A stretch of 64,000 bases of DNA from assembly GCF_018403265.1 (NCBI RefSeq), contig NZ_BOSI01000002.1:372001-436000 (forward strand), read 5' to 3'. Under the pieces are notes generated by a model. It did not search any database and was not told the origin of the DNA. It was given only the letters and a program-made list of their open reading frames with translations. Made by a program: the position numbers and the translations under genes. The stretch is from Paenibacillus sp. J31TS4. Lineage in GTDB: Bacteria > Bacillota > Bacilli > Paenibacillales > NBRC-103111. Positions 15,103-23,449 of this stretch are shown here, piece by piece (the stretch's first letter is position 1; every line of letters begins with the position of its first letter).

Positions 15103-16188
15103 ATGGCAAAAAAACTTAGAGCAGGTATTGTTGGAGGAACGGGGATGGTCGGTCAGCGATTCGTGCAGCTGCTCGACAATCACCCTTGGTTTGAAGTGAC
15201 GGCCATCGCGGCCAGTCCCGGATCGGCAGGTAAGACATACGAAGAAGCCGTGCGCAATCGATGGAAAATGTCGAGTCCGATTCCCGAGCAGGTGAAGCAC
15301 ATCGTTGTGCAGGACGCGTCGAAGGTGGAAGAGGTTGCTTCAAACGTCGATTTCGTCTTCTGCGCTGTAGAAATGAAGAAAGAGGAGATCAAAGCTTTGG
15401 AGGAAGCCTATGCGAAGACGGGCACGCCGGTTGTATCCAACAACTCGGCGCATCGTTGGACTCCGGACGTACCGATGGTCATTCCTGAGATCAACCCCGA
15501 TCATCTTGAAGTGATCGCGACTCAGCGCAAGCGGCTCGGCACTTCGACCGGATTTATTGCGGTCAAGCCGAACTGCTCGATTCAGAGCTACGTACCGGCG
15601 CTTCACGTCCTTCAAGCGTTTAAGCCTGCAAAGGTCGTTGTCTCTACCTATCAGGCCATCTCCGGAGCCGGCAAGAACTTTACAGACTGGCCGGAAATGC
15701 TTGATAATGTCATCCCTTACATCGGCGGCGAGGAAGAGAAAAGCGAGCAGGAGCCGTTACGTATTTGGGGCCGTGTGAAAAATGGCGAAATCGTCAAGGC
15801 AAGCGAACCGGTCATTACGTCGCAATGCATTCGTGTCCCCGTGACGGACGGCCACCTCGCGACGATCTTCGTCGCGTTCGACAACAAGCCGACAAAGGAG
15901 CAAATCATGGAGTCCTGGCAGCAGTACAGAGGTCGTCCACAGGAGCTCGGATTGCCGAACGCGCCGAAACAATTCATAACGTATTTCGAAGAAAACGACC
16001 GCCCGCAGACGAAGCTCGACCGCAACATTGAGAACGGCATGGGCGTATCCGTCGGACGGCTTCGCGAGGATACCCTGTACGACTACAAATTCATCGGCTT
16101 GTCGCACAACACCTTGCGTGGAGCGGCCGGAGGCGCTGTCCTCATTGCCGAGTTGCTGAAAGCGGAAGGTTATATTCAAGCCAAGTAA
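15103..16188 (+). CDS. asd: aspartate-semialdehyde dehydrogenase
   Basis: A 361-residue NADP-dependent enzyme that reduces aspartyl phosphate to aspartate semialdehyde, the branch point to lysine, diaminopimelate, threonine and methionine. The N-terminal AGIVGGTGMVGQRFVQLLDNHPWF is the dinucleotide fold. The catalytic cysteine is C158 in KPNCSIQ, and the SGAGKNFTDWPEM segment and a C-terminal His region follow. The N-terminal sequence and length match the archaeal/fungal-type subfamily (Hom2-like) better than the short bacterial type. It is controlled by the T-box leader and ends at the terminator at 16257-16301. A cytoplasmic homotetramer or dimer is expected. Confidence 0.95.
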   Translation: MAKKLRAGIVGGTGMVGQRFVQLLDNHPWFEVTAIAASPGSAGKTYEEAVRNRWKMSSPIPEQVKHIVVQDASKVEEVASNVDFVFCAVEMKKEEIKALEEAYAKTGTPVVSNNSAHRWTPDVPMVIPEINPDHLEVIATQRKRLGTSTGFIAVKPNCSIQSYVPALHVLQAFKPAKVVVSTYQAISGAGKNFTDWPEMLDNVIPYIGGEEEKSEQEPLRIWGRVKNGEIVKASEPVITSQCIRVPVTDGHLATIFVAFDNKPTKEQIMESWQQYRGRPQELGLPNAPKQFITYFEENDRPQTKLDRNIENGMGVSVGRLREDTLYDYKFIGLSHNTLRGAAGGAVLIAELLKAEGYIQAK

Positions 16189-16256
16189 TGGCGAGCAAAC
16201 CCCTCTGTGCATAATAACGGATTTGCTTCAGAGGTGCTAATTTTATAACAACCTTT

Positions 16257-16301
16257 AAAATGGCGTGAAAAATTACAACCAATTTGCCACGCCATTTTTT
16301 T
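16257..16301 (+). terminator. asd terminator
   Basis: AAAATGGCGTG pairs with CACGCCATTTT over a 20-base loop and is followed by further Ts. Confidence 0.75.
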
Positions 16302-16404
16302 GTGGTATCAACTCAGCTTTAAGACTCCTCATTGCCATAGCCCGAAGCCTACACACATATTTTCGGCGCAAGGTTTGAATGGCCTTTCATTGGAAAGCTG
16401 AGCC

Positions 16405-16833
16405 TTATCCTACTGCTTTTTTGAAATAATAATGCTTACTCCCTAAGGGGGCTTCTTCCAAGACCGCCACTTCCGTATACCCGTTTTTCCGGTAAAAATC
16501 AGGCGCTTGAAAACTGAAGGTATTCAGCTTGATAAAGGTACAGCCTTTTTCTTTGGCGATTTCCTCAACCTGGGTTAACAGTCGTGAACCGTAACCCATT
16601 CCTCTCAATGATTCCTCTATCCATAGAATATCGACTTCAATCCAATCCCAGCAGAGAACGGCTAGTATTCCGCCAACAATCCGGCCATCCTCATCCTTGA
16701 TGGCCAAATTAATTTCTTCATAACGGGAGCTTAGGGGATCTGGAACATGCATGGCGTTAAATTCAATCAATCTTCTCCTGATATACTGGCTCTCTTCTTT
16801 ATTCCCAAAAGAAATAGTCATGTCAACAGCCAT
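16405..16833 (-). CDS. GNAT family N-acetyltransferase
   Basis: A 142-residue acetyltransferase. The acetyl-CoA-binding loop is LRGMGYGSRLLTQVEEIAKEKGC, followed by KLNTFSFQAPDFYRKNGYTEV, the standard GNAT C-terminal motif. The sequence resembles small stand-alone GNATs annotated near YjaB/PhnO types. The ATG follows GGAGG by six bases; an ATG four codons later is also possible. Substrate unknown. It lies between asd and the sigma-factor unit and appears monocistronic. Confidence 0.88.
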   Translation of the reverse strand: MAVDMTISFGNKEESQYIRRRLIEFNAMHVPDPLSSRYEEINLAIKDEDGRIVGGILAVLCWDWIEVDILWIEESLRGMGYGSRLLTQVEEIAKEKGCTFIKLNTFSFQAPDFYRKNGYTEVAVLEEAPLGSKHYYFKKAVG

Positions 16834-16936
16834 GGCAGCCTCCACAATTCTAAGTATTGGTTCGACTATCTATTCCATGACAGCAAGGAAATTCCTCCTG
16901 TTCCCCTATAGGTCAGGAGCTGCAATGAATGAGTCG

Positions 16937-18259
16937 TCAAGGAACCGCAGGATCGGCAGCAAACTCTTTCCAAGATCTGCCGCCGTCTTCGGTCCGCAGA
17001 AGAAAGCCGTCGCCACGGACCCAGCCGGTCCGGCTGTCCGTAAACGTTAATTCGTAGGCGTTGCGGAATTGGGGAGACGTATAGAGCATTTGCCAATCGC
17101 TTCCGCCGTTTGACGTTCCATACAAAGCTCCCGCTTCCGCATCGATCATCCAATAATGAGTCCGATCGGAAGCGGTACGCGGAGAAAACCCTTGGGGCGC
17201 GCTCCCGTCTTTCGATAGGACGGTAGGCGCCTCCGCTTGGTTGCGAACAGCATGCCAGACCGCACCGCCGTTTTCCGTCGTGAACCAGGCGACGCCTGCT
17301 TTTTCGTTCGACTTTGTTCGGTAGGCGATCGACAGCACGCCTTCCTTTCGCGCCTTTCCCCAAAACAGCGGAGAAAGGTCGGCGACGAACACAGAGTCCT
17401 TTAGCTCAGGAGGGAGCTCCAGTGCCAATCGCTTCCAAGAGGCGCCGCCGGTTGACGTCTCGTAGATCTCGGGCAAGGAGTCGGTGGAGTTAAAGAAGGT
17501 GATGAATCCGTACAGCCGGTCAGAAAACGACATCCCGGAAGGGGTCGAAGCAAGCGTGCCGTCGGGTGCGATTTTGCTCGCGTACTTCCAGGTCTGCCCG
17601 CCGTCGGTCGTCTGGTAGAAGGCGGTCTTTACCGGGCCGCCCGCCGGATCCGAGCCGAAGACAAAGAATCCGGTTTGCTCGTCAAGGAAGGAGAGATGGA
17701 AAGCCGTGTTGATCCCAGGTACGGTCCAGCTATCCTGTGTCGGAAGCGCGGCGGCGCTCCACGAACGGCCGCCGTCGGCCGTCCGATAGACGGTCCAGTT
17801 CGTATCCTCGCCGGCAGGGCGGACCACAAACCAAAGGACTTGCTCGTTATAGACGAACGGTACAAATCTGGAAGCATCGTAACCCGGAGGCGTCCGGCTA
17901 GTCCATGTTTGACCGGCGTCATCGGTGCGGCGTACGCTTGCTGCCCCGAACGACCAACCGTTGTTAGAGTCCGTCATGCGGATTAGAGAGGACGGTGTTT
18001 CTGCGATCGGACTGGAGGTAGACAATTGGCCAGGAGGGAGGGGGGAGGGGGAGGAGCCGCTTTCGGGCAGCAAGCTGGCGAGGACAACGGCCGTTCCCAG
18101 CACCGCTGCTGCCGCTCCGCCCGCATACCACTTGATTCGGGAGGACGCTTGCTTATTCGTTGTCATCCGGCGTTTGACACCGTCGGCAAGGCTGCCATCG
18201 AAGTGATTTCGCTTAAAGGGTTCTCTTCCCGCTTGTTCGTACCAATCCGGTTTCCTCAT
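16937..18259 (-). CDS. membrane-anchored beta-propeller protein, probable anti-sigma factor or sensor
   Basis: A 440-residue protein whose start overlaps the end of the ECF sigma gene by four bases (ATGA). A 42-residue cytoplasmic part is followed by one membrane span (about residues 45-64) and a proline/serine-rich linker. The large outer domain is built from repeated BNR/YCF48-type blades with recurrent DDAGQTW, ADGGRSW, TDGGQTW, GGASWKR and EDGGRSW motifs. The tight overlap with the sigma gene strongly suggests it binds or regulates that sigma factor. There is no recognisable zinc-binding HxxxCxxC anti-sigma motif, so the binding mode is unknown. Confidence 0.75.
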   Translation of the reverse strand: MRKPDWYEQAGREPFKRNHFDGSLADGVKRRMTTNKQASSRIKWYAGGAAAAVLGTAVVLASLLPESGSSPSPLPPGQLSTSSPIAETPSSLIRMTDSNNGWSFGAASVRRTDDAGQTWTSRTPPGYDASRFVPFVYNEQVLWFVVRPAGEDTNWTVYRTADGGRSWSAAALPTQDSWTVPGINTAFHLSFLDEQTGFFVFGSDPAGGPVKTAFYQTTDGGQTWKYASKIAPDGTLASTPSGMSFSDRLYGFITFFNSTDSLPEIYETSTGGASWKRLALELPPELKDSVFVADLSPLFWGKARKEGVLSIAYRTKSNEKAGVAWFTTENGGAVWHAVRNQAEAPTVLSKDGSAPQGFSPRTASDRTHYWMIDAEAGALYGTSNGGSDWQMLYTSPQFRNAYELTFTDSRTGWVRGDGFLLRTEDGGRSWKEFAADPAVP

Positions 18260-18798
18260 TGCCTCCCAGCCTCCTCGAGTTTTTTGTTTACTTTAGCGCG
18301 TGCACGGTGCAGACGGGATTTGACGGTTCCTTCCGAGATCCTCAGCACCCCGGCCATTTCCTGAATCGTCATGTCGTACCGGATGTCCAGCAGGAGAACC
18401 TCGCGAAACGGCAGAGACAACCCCAAGATGATCCGCCAAATCTCATTGGCCGCCTCTCGATCCAGGAACTCGGTTTCCGCCGACGCTCCCGTTTCCCGGC
18501 GCCTTACCCGGTCGAGAAGGGTTACCCGCCGAAGAAAGGCGGACTGCCGGTAATTATAAGACAGGTTACGGGTAATTTTGAGCAGCCATGTTTTCAAAGT
18601 GGACTCTCCGCGAAAGTCCTGAATGCTGCGGAACGCCCGCAAGAAGACCTCTTGGGAGAGATCATCCGCGGCATGCCGGTCTCGTGTCAAAAAATAGGCA
18701 TAGTTCCAGACATCCTTTCCGAACGCCTGCATCATTCGATCCAGTTCGAAGGAATCCATGCCGGATGACAAGGATCGCAGATAGTCGTATTCCTCCAC
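18256..18798 (-). CDS. ECF RNA polymerase sigma factor
   Basis: A 180-residue sigma-70 family factor with only regions 2 and 4. Region 2 includes NYAYFLTRDRHAADDLSQEVFLRAFRSI and region 2.4 includes STLKTWLLKITRNLSYNYRQS; region 4 ends with IQEMAGVLRISEGTVKSRLHRARAKV. The start is GTG, preceded by AGGAGGGG six bases upstream; there is no earlier good start. An RpoE-like promoter sits 30 bases upstream, so autoregulation is likely. The next gene overlaps by four bases and encodes the probable anti-sigma protein. Confidence 0.95.
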   Translation of the reverse strand: MEEYDYLRSLSSGMDSFELDRMMQAFGKDVWNYAYFLTRDRHAADDLSQEVFLRAFRSIQDFRGESTLKTWLLKITRNLSYNYRQSAFLRRVTLLDRVRRRETGASAETEFLDREAANEIWRIILGLSLPFREVLLLDIRYDMTIQEMAGVLRISEGTVKSRLHRARAKVNKKLEEAGRQ

Positions 18799-18820
18799 TA
18801 AGTTCCCCTCCTACAGAAAC

Positions 18821-18847
18821 AGACCGTGCTCCCCCTGCCAAAGTTCC
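18821..18847 (-). promoter_or_regulatory. RpoE-like promoter before the ECF sigma gene
   Basis: GGAACTT, a 16-base spacer and GTCTG read on the minus strand, a close match to the RpoE-type ECF consensus (GAACTT-N16-TCTGA). The implied 5' leader is about 15 bases, which is short but possible. Confidence 0.55.
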
Positions 18848-18903
18848 CGATGTGCATGTTCTCTATTTTCTGACCAATGGATGTGCTGCACAGCCCAAAC
18901 ACA

Positions 18904-18930
18904 GAAAAAGCGATGGAGGAGCCATCGCTT
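18904..18930 (-). terminator. terminator of the Cache/AraC regulator gene
   Basis: AAGCGATGG pairs with CCATCGCTT around a five-base loop and the minus strand continues with Ts. It lies 130 bases past the stop of the leftward AraC-type gene. Confidence 0.7.
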
Positions 18931-19061
18931 CGCATTTGTTCCTTAATGGACCCTAACGCCTGTTGGCGGCTGGGGAAGGGCGGGGGCGGCCGTCCTTGCT
19001 TATTGTCCGCTGCCTCAGCGGGGAGGATTCTTTTGTCGGCAGCCGTCTACTGTTCTCCTCG

Positions 19062-21350
19062 TCAGCCGTCTACCGTCACCATCTCCCGGTATTTGCCGGG
19101 CGTCATGCCGACCATTTTTTTGAATACCCGGATAAAGCCGATGTCGGTCGCGTACCCGACGTTTCGGGCAACCTGGAGCAGCGTCAGGCTGGGATCCGCG
19201 AGATAGCGCTTGGCTTCCTCCACGCGCTGTTCGACGATATAGTCGGTCAGATTGACGCCGTTCTGTTTCTTGAAGAAGGAGGAGACGTACTGCGGCGCCA
19301 GCTGAAAATGCTCCGCAATGGCCGTCAGGCCAAGTCCGTTGTCTCCGATATGGTCGCGGATATAGAGGCGAATGTCTTCGTTCAGCTGCTTGCTCTGCAC
19401 GTCCCTCGCGCTGACGACGGTGCTGCAGAGGAGCCGGCACAGCTCCTTCATCCTGCGCAGAATGTCCTCGGCGGACGGTCCGTTCATGATCTGCTTGACC
19501 AGCTCATGACGTGCCGCCGCCTGGCTGTCGTCGATCTTCAGGGCGTTCATCACTTTGAGGATGGTGCTGAGCAGGTCGAAGAACAGGCATTTGCCCATCT
19601 CCGGCGTGAGCCCGCGGGAGACGACGTTTTCCTCATACAGGCTGTCGAGCAGCTCGGCTGCGCTGTCGTATTTGCCGGCCTTCAGGTACCCCATCAGCTG
19701 AAGCTCGGTCTCCATCGGATAATGGTAATAGGCGCCTTCTATCTCTTTCAGCTCGTCGTAGTAGATGCTGGAGTTGATGCCGTGAATGATCCGGTAATCG
19801 AGGGCACTGAGCGCTTCCCCGTAGCAGCGGGCAACCTCGGGAAGACCCTGGCGGATTGAGCTGGCGGCGATGGTCACCTTCATATGGAACCGCTTCTCCA
19901 TCAGCTGCTTCAGCTCGTCGATCCGCCCGGCCCGGAGGCGCTTGGTCTCCTCGGACGGATCGGGGACGCTGAGCAGGATAGCGAGCCGATTGATGTCCGT
20001 CTCCACGACATAGCCGTCATCCCCGATCCATTCGCTGCTCAGATTCATGAGGATGAAGCGGACGAGCGCCCACTCCTCCTCGCTATCCTCTCGGACGAAG
20101 CCGCTGTAGTCGTCGACCTCGAGCAGCAGGACGCAGATATGGTCGTGCGGGAACCGGATGCCGATCGCGCCTGACGGCCCCCCGTTCAAGCCGCCGGGCT
20201 CGGTTTGGCCCTTGAGCAGACGGGTCAAGTAGTGCGCCTGCAGCACCGGCGTATGATTCTCCAGCTCGCGCCTCAGCTCCTTGCCCTCCGCGAGCGTCTC
20301 CTCGATGGAGGACCGGATGAAATCGTAGGCGTTAACAGTCGGGTTCGCGGCGCCTCTGCCGCTCCTCAGCGTCAGCACGATGTCGCGGATCGGGCTGTAG
20401 CTGCGGTAGGCCATCCAGAATGCGGCACCGGTGCCGCCGAGCAGCGCGGCGATCAGCAGCGTCAGTGCCCAGCCCTTCAGCTCGTTCACTCTCTTGAGCA
20501 GGACGTCCTTGGGAACGACGGACACGTACTTCCAGCCGCTCTCTCCGGTCGTATAGGAGAGCATGACGTCCTGGCCGTTCTCCTGATAGGTCTCGTAATG
20601 CTCGTTCTGTGTCAGGCTGTCGATCCAGTCGGCAGGCAGTGGACGACTGGCGGTCGACATGATGACCTGCTTGGCGTCATCCACGATGTACATCGCGCCG
20701 CTGCCGGCCCAGTCGATGGTTTCCAGCAGATGCAGAATCTGCTGCTCGCCGATCTGAATGATTAGAGTCGCCCGCACGTTGCTCTGCTCTCCGAGGGGGA
20801 GGGACACCGCGCAAGTAATGACTTTCTTCGGCGTCACGGTATCCAATATGGCGGTGGAGGGCCAAAACGTCTTGAAATGATAGCCCGTGAAAAAGTGCTG
20901 CTTTACCTGTTCGGGCGTCATGCCGCGGTAAGGGGCAATATAGGTAAAAAATGTGTTTGTATCCGTTTTCATATCCGGGGTAAGCAAAAGATCGCTCTGG
21001 TCCAGCCGGACGAAGAAGTTCTCGATCAGGCCGCTTGGATTGCGCATCGACTTGAGCTCCTTGACGGCTTCGGAATACAGCAGGTAGCGGTCGCCGTCGT
21101 CGATATTCCACAGCGTCTGCAGCTTGGGATGCGAGGAAATCTGCACCGCCAGACGGTCGACTTCCTTTAATTGATGATCCATGATCTGACGGACCTGCTC
21201 GAGCATCGCCAGATTGGAGCGGTTAGCGTTGTTCACCATCGCGGACTCCGCATTCGAATAGAGGAGCACCGAGATGGAGACGGGGATCAGAAGGATCAGG
21301 AGATAGGACAGCCAGAGGGTCAAAAATACGTTGTTCCGGCGACGTAGCAT
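19062..21350 (-). CDS. Cache-domain AraC family regulator of the polysaccharide locus
   Basis: A 762-residue protein of the one-protein sensor type common in Paenibacillus. An N-terminal membrane span (about residues 9-31) is followed by an extracytoplasmic Cache-like domain of about 250 residues, a second span (ALTLLIAALLGGTGAAFWMAY), a cytoplasmic GGDEF-like or YesN-type linker, and a C-terminal double helix-turn-helix of AraC type (LTAIAEHFQLAPQYVSSFFKKQNG, then LLQVARNVGYATDIGFIRVFKKMVGMTPGKYR). It is divergent from the sugar-transport operon and very likely activates it when oligosaccharide binds outside. The ATG follows GAAGG; a TTG eight codons earlier is possible. Confidence 0.92.
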   Translation of the reverse strand: MLRRRNNVFLTLWLSYLLILLIPVSISVLLYSNAESAMVNNANRSNLAMLEQVRQIMDHQLKEVDRLAVQISSHPKLQTLWNIDDGDRYLLYSEAVKELKSMRNPSGLIENFFVRLDQSDLLLTPDMKTDTNTFFTYIAPYRGMTPEQVKQHFFTGYHFKTFWPSTAILDTVTPKKVITCAVSLPLGEQSNVRATLIIQIGEQQILHLLETIDWAGSGAMYIVDDAKQVIMSTASRPLPADWIDSLTQNEHYETYQENGQDVMLSYTTGESGWKYVSVVPKDVLLKRVNELKGWALTLLIAALLGGTGAAFWMAYRSYSPIRDIVLTLRSGRGAANPTVNAYDFIRSSIEETLAEGKELRRELENHTPVLQAHYLTRLLKGQTEPGGLNGGPSGAIGIRFPHDHICVLLLEVDDYSGFVREDSEEEWALVRFILMNLSSEWIGDDGYVVETDINRLAILLSVPDPSEETKRLRAGRIDELKQLMEKRFHMKVTIAASSIRQGLPEVARCYGEALSALDYRIIHGINSSIYYDELKEIEGAYYHYPMETELQLMGYLKAGKYDSAAELLDSLYEENVVSRGLTPEMGKCLFFDLLSTILKVMNALKIDDSQAAARHELVKQIMNGPSAEDILRRMKELCRLLCSTVVSARDVQSKQLNEDIRLYIRDHIGDNGLGLTAIAEHFQLAPQYVSSFFKKQNGVNLTDYIVEQRVEEAKRYLADPSLTLLQVARNVGYATDIGFIRVFKKMVGMTPGKYREMVTVDG

Positions 21351-21374
21351 GCAAACCTTCACCCGTTCTGTCAA

Positions 21375-21699
21375 TAGTTTAGTTCATCCGTCGTTGCTCC
21401 GAAAGGGATTCTCCAATGGAATGAGTTGGTGAAAGTGTAGCACAAGTTACTGCCTCCCCACAATCCTGAAAGCGGAAACAAGAGGGGGAATTTCCTGTAG
21501 TGGTGCGGGGTTTATCCGCGTGCCAGCCGTCCTCAGATGAAATTCGGTTGGTCCAAATGAAAGCGGTTTATGTGCAGGTAGAAGGACGGTTGGTCGCGAA
21601 TAGAACGGATAATAGGCATCGTGGCAGAGCTGCTCTATGATTAGGTGCATAAACACACTTACCTGCCGACAACCAATCAAGAGGAGGGGCCGCTTGACC
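21375..21699. other. divergent intergenic region controlling the transport operon
   Basis: 325 bases between the regulator gene and the binding-protein gene. It should hold the AraC binding sites and promoters. I see no strong -35/-10 pair or clean direct repeat by eye. Confidence 0.4.
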
Positions 21700-23325
21700 A
21701 TGACCCAAACGAGAAAAGTGCTGTCTACCGTAGTTTCGCTCTCGCTGATGACCGGCGTACTTGCCGCCTGCGGAGGAGACAAAAAAGAAGGGGCGAACGC
21801 CAACCAATCCCCAAGTCCCGGCACGTCCGCCACCCCGAAGGAAACTCCCTACCCTGCGTCCATCACTTACTGGACGACGCTCAATGCGAACGTAGCCGCC
21901 ACCATGAAGAACTACGGCGAAATCGCGGCTTACAAGGAAATGGAGAAGATCACAGGCACGAAGGTCGAATTCCAGCATCCGCCGGTCGGACAGGAGAAAG
22001 ACCAGTTCAACCTGATGATCGCGTCGGGCAAGCTGCCGGACGTCATTGAGTACAGCTGGGGCGGAGCTCCGAAGGGCGCCGATTCGCTCATTAAAGAGAA
22101 GCGGATTCTCCGCCTGAACGAGCTGATCGAGCAGAACGCGCCCAATCTGACGAAGCTTCTTAAGGAAAAGCCGGAATTCCGCAAGCTGATCACGACCGAC
22201 GAAGGCAACATCTATGTGATGCCGTTCCTGCTGGGGGACGAGCTGCTGTCCGTCGTGAACGGCCCGGCGGTCCGCAAAGACTGGCTGGATAAGCTCGGCC
22301 TGAAGCCGCCGAAGACGATCGCCGAATGGGAGACTGTGCTCACCGCGTTCCGGGATCGCGATCCGAACGGCAATGGGAAGAAGGACGAGATTCCGTTCCT
22401 GTTCAGCATGGCGGACGTCGATTTCAACTCGCTTCTGGTCGGCGCCTGGGGCATTACATCGGATTTCTACCAGGAAGGCGGGAAGGTCAAGTACGGTCCT
22501 GTAGAGCCCCAGTTCAAGGACTTCCTCGCCACGATGGCCAAATGGTACAAGGAAGGGCTCATCGACAAGGATTATTCGACGACCGACGCCAAGCTTAAGG
22601 ACGCCAAGGTGAGCAACGACCAGCTCGGCATGATCACAGCCTACGCGGGAAGCGGAATCGGCCGTTACATTCCGCTCGTGCGGCCGAACAACCCGAACTT
22701 CAAGCTGGAGGGCATTACGTATCCGGTCGCGAAGGAAGGCGACAAGGCGATCGGCCAATATACATTCCCGTTCACCGGCGTAGGTGCGGCTGTCACGACG
22801 TCCGCCAAAAATCCGGAGCAGATCATCAAATGGCTGGATTACAAATACGGGCAGGAAGGTCATATGCTGTTCAACTTCGGCATCGAGGGCACGACCTACA
22901 AGATGGAGAACGGCTATCCCAAGTACACCGATCTCATCCTTAACCCTCCGGACAAACTGCCGATCGCCCAAGCGATGGCCAAGTATTTCCAAGCCTCTTA
23001 CAGCGGCCCATTCCTGCAGGATAAGCGCTACATCGAGCAATTCTATACGCTGCCTGAGCAGCGCGACGCCCAGAAGGCGTGGATGCAGGCGGATCACGCC
23101 AAGCTGCTGCCGCCGATTACGCTGACGGCCGATGAGAGCTCCAAGACCGCCTCGATCATGAACGACGTCAAGACGTACCGCGACGAGATGATCAACAAGT
23201 TCATCATGGGCGCCGAGCCGATCGAGAACTTCGACAAATTCGTCAAGACGATCAATGGCATGGGACTGTCCGAAGCGGTCAAAGCCCGGCAGGCGGCCCT
23301 CGACCGTTACAACAACCGCAAATAA
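21700..23325 (+). CDS. extracellular solute-binding lipoprotein
   Basis: A 541-residue periplasmic-type sugar-binding protein of the large family 1 group (LplA-like). The N-terminal signal ends in a lipobox LAAC, so it is membrane-anchored by lipid at the cysteine. A short low-complexity linker of Asn, Ser, Pro and Gly follows, and YWTTLNANVAATMKNYGE then starts the binding fold. The start is the ATG ten bases after GAGGAGGGG; a TTG six bases earlier is possible. It begins the uptake operon for an oligosaccharide, most likely unsaturated and uronate-containing given the GH88 enzyme downstream. Confidence 0.93.
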   Translation: MTQTRKVLSTVVSLSLMTGVLAACGGDKKEGANANQSPSPGTSATPKETPYPASITYWTTLNANVAATMKNYGEIAAYKEMEKITGTKVEFQHPPVGQEKDQFNLMIASGKLPDVIEYSWGGAPKGADSLIKEKRILRLNELIEQNAPNLTKLLKEKPEFRKLITTDEGNIYVMPFLLGDELLSVVNGPAVRKDWLDKLGLKPPKTIAEWETVLTAFRDRDPNGNGKKDEIPFLFSMADVDFNSLLVGAWGITSDFYQEGGKVKYGPVEPQFKDFLATMAKWYKEGLIDKDYSTTDAKLKDAKVSNDQLGMITAYAGSGIGRYIPLVRPNNPNFKLEGITYPVAKEGDKAIGQYTFPFTGVGAAVTTSAKNPEQIIKWLDYKYGQEGHMLFNFGIEGTTYKMENGYPKYTDLILNPPDKLPIAQAMAKYFQASYSGPFLQDKRYIEQFYTLPEQRDAQKAWMQADHAKLLPPITLTADESSKTASIMNDVKTYRDEMINKFIMGAEPIENFDKFVKTINGMGLSEAVKARQAALDRYNNRK

Positions 23326-23343
23326 AGGCAAGCGCCGGAAGCG

Positions 23344-23364
23344 GACGGGGAGACTCTCCCCGTC
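23344..23364 (+). other. intercistronic hairpin between binding protein and permeases
   Basis: Perfect nine-base stem GACGGGGAG/CTCCCCGTC with a three-base loop and no T-tract. It probably stabilises the upstream mRNA or partly stops RNA polymerase, giving more binding protein than permease. Confidence 0.65.
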
Positions 23365-23449
23365 TGTCCGGTCCGGCCGTCAGCAAGGAAAACGGCGCCC
23401 GTCCGTCATTCAACCGGCGAGGGCACAGAGGCGATAAGGAGGGCTGGCG

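Noticed and set aside
21568-23331. 587-residue open frame antisense to the binding-protein gene
   Set aside because: It mirrors a GC-rich coding region and encodes Arg/Leu/Val-rich sequence with no family motif. The sense frame has a lipobox and binding-protein features.
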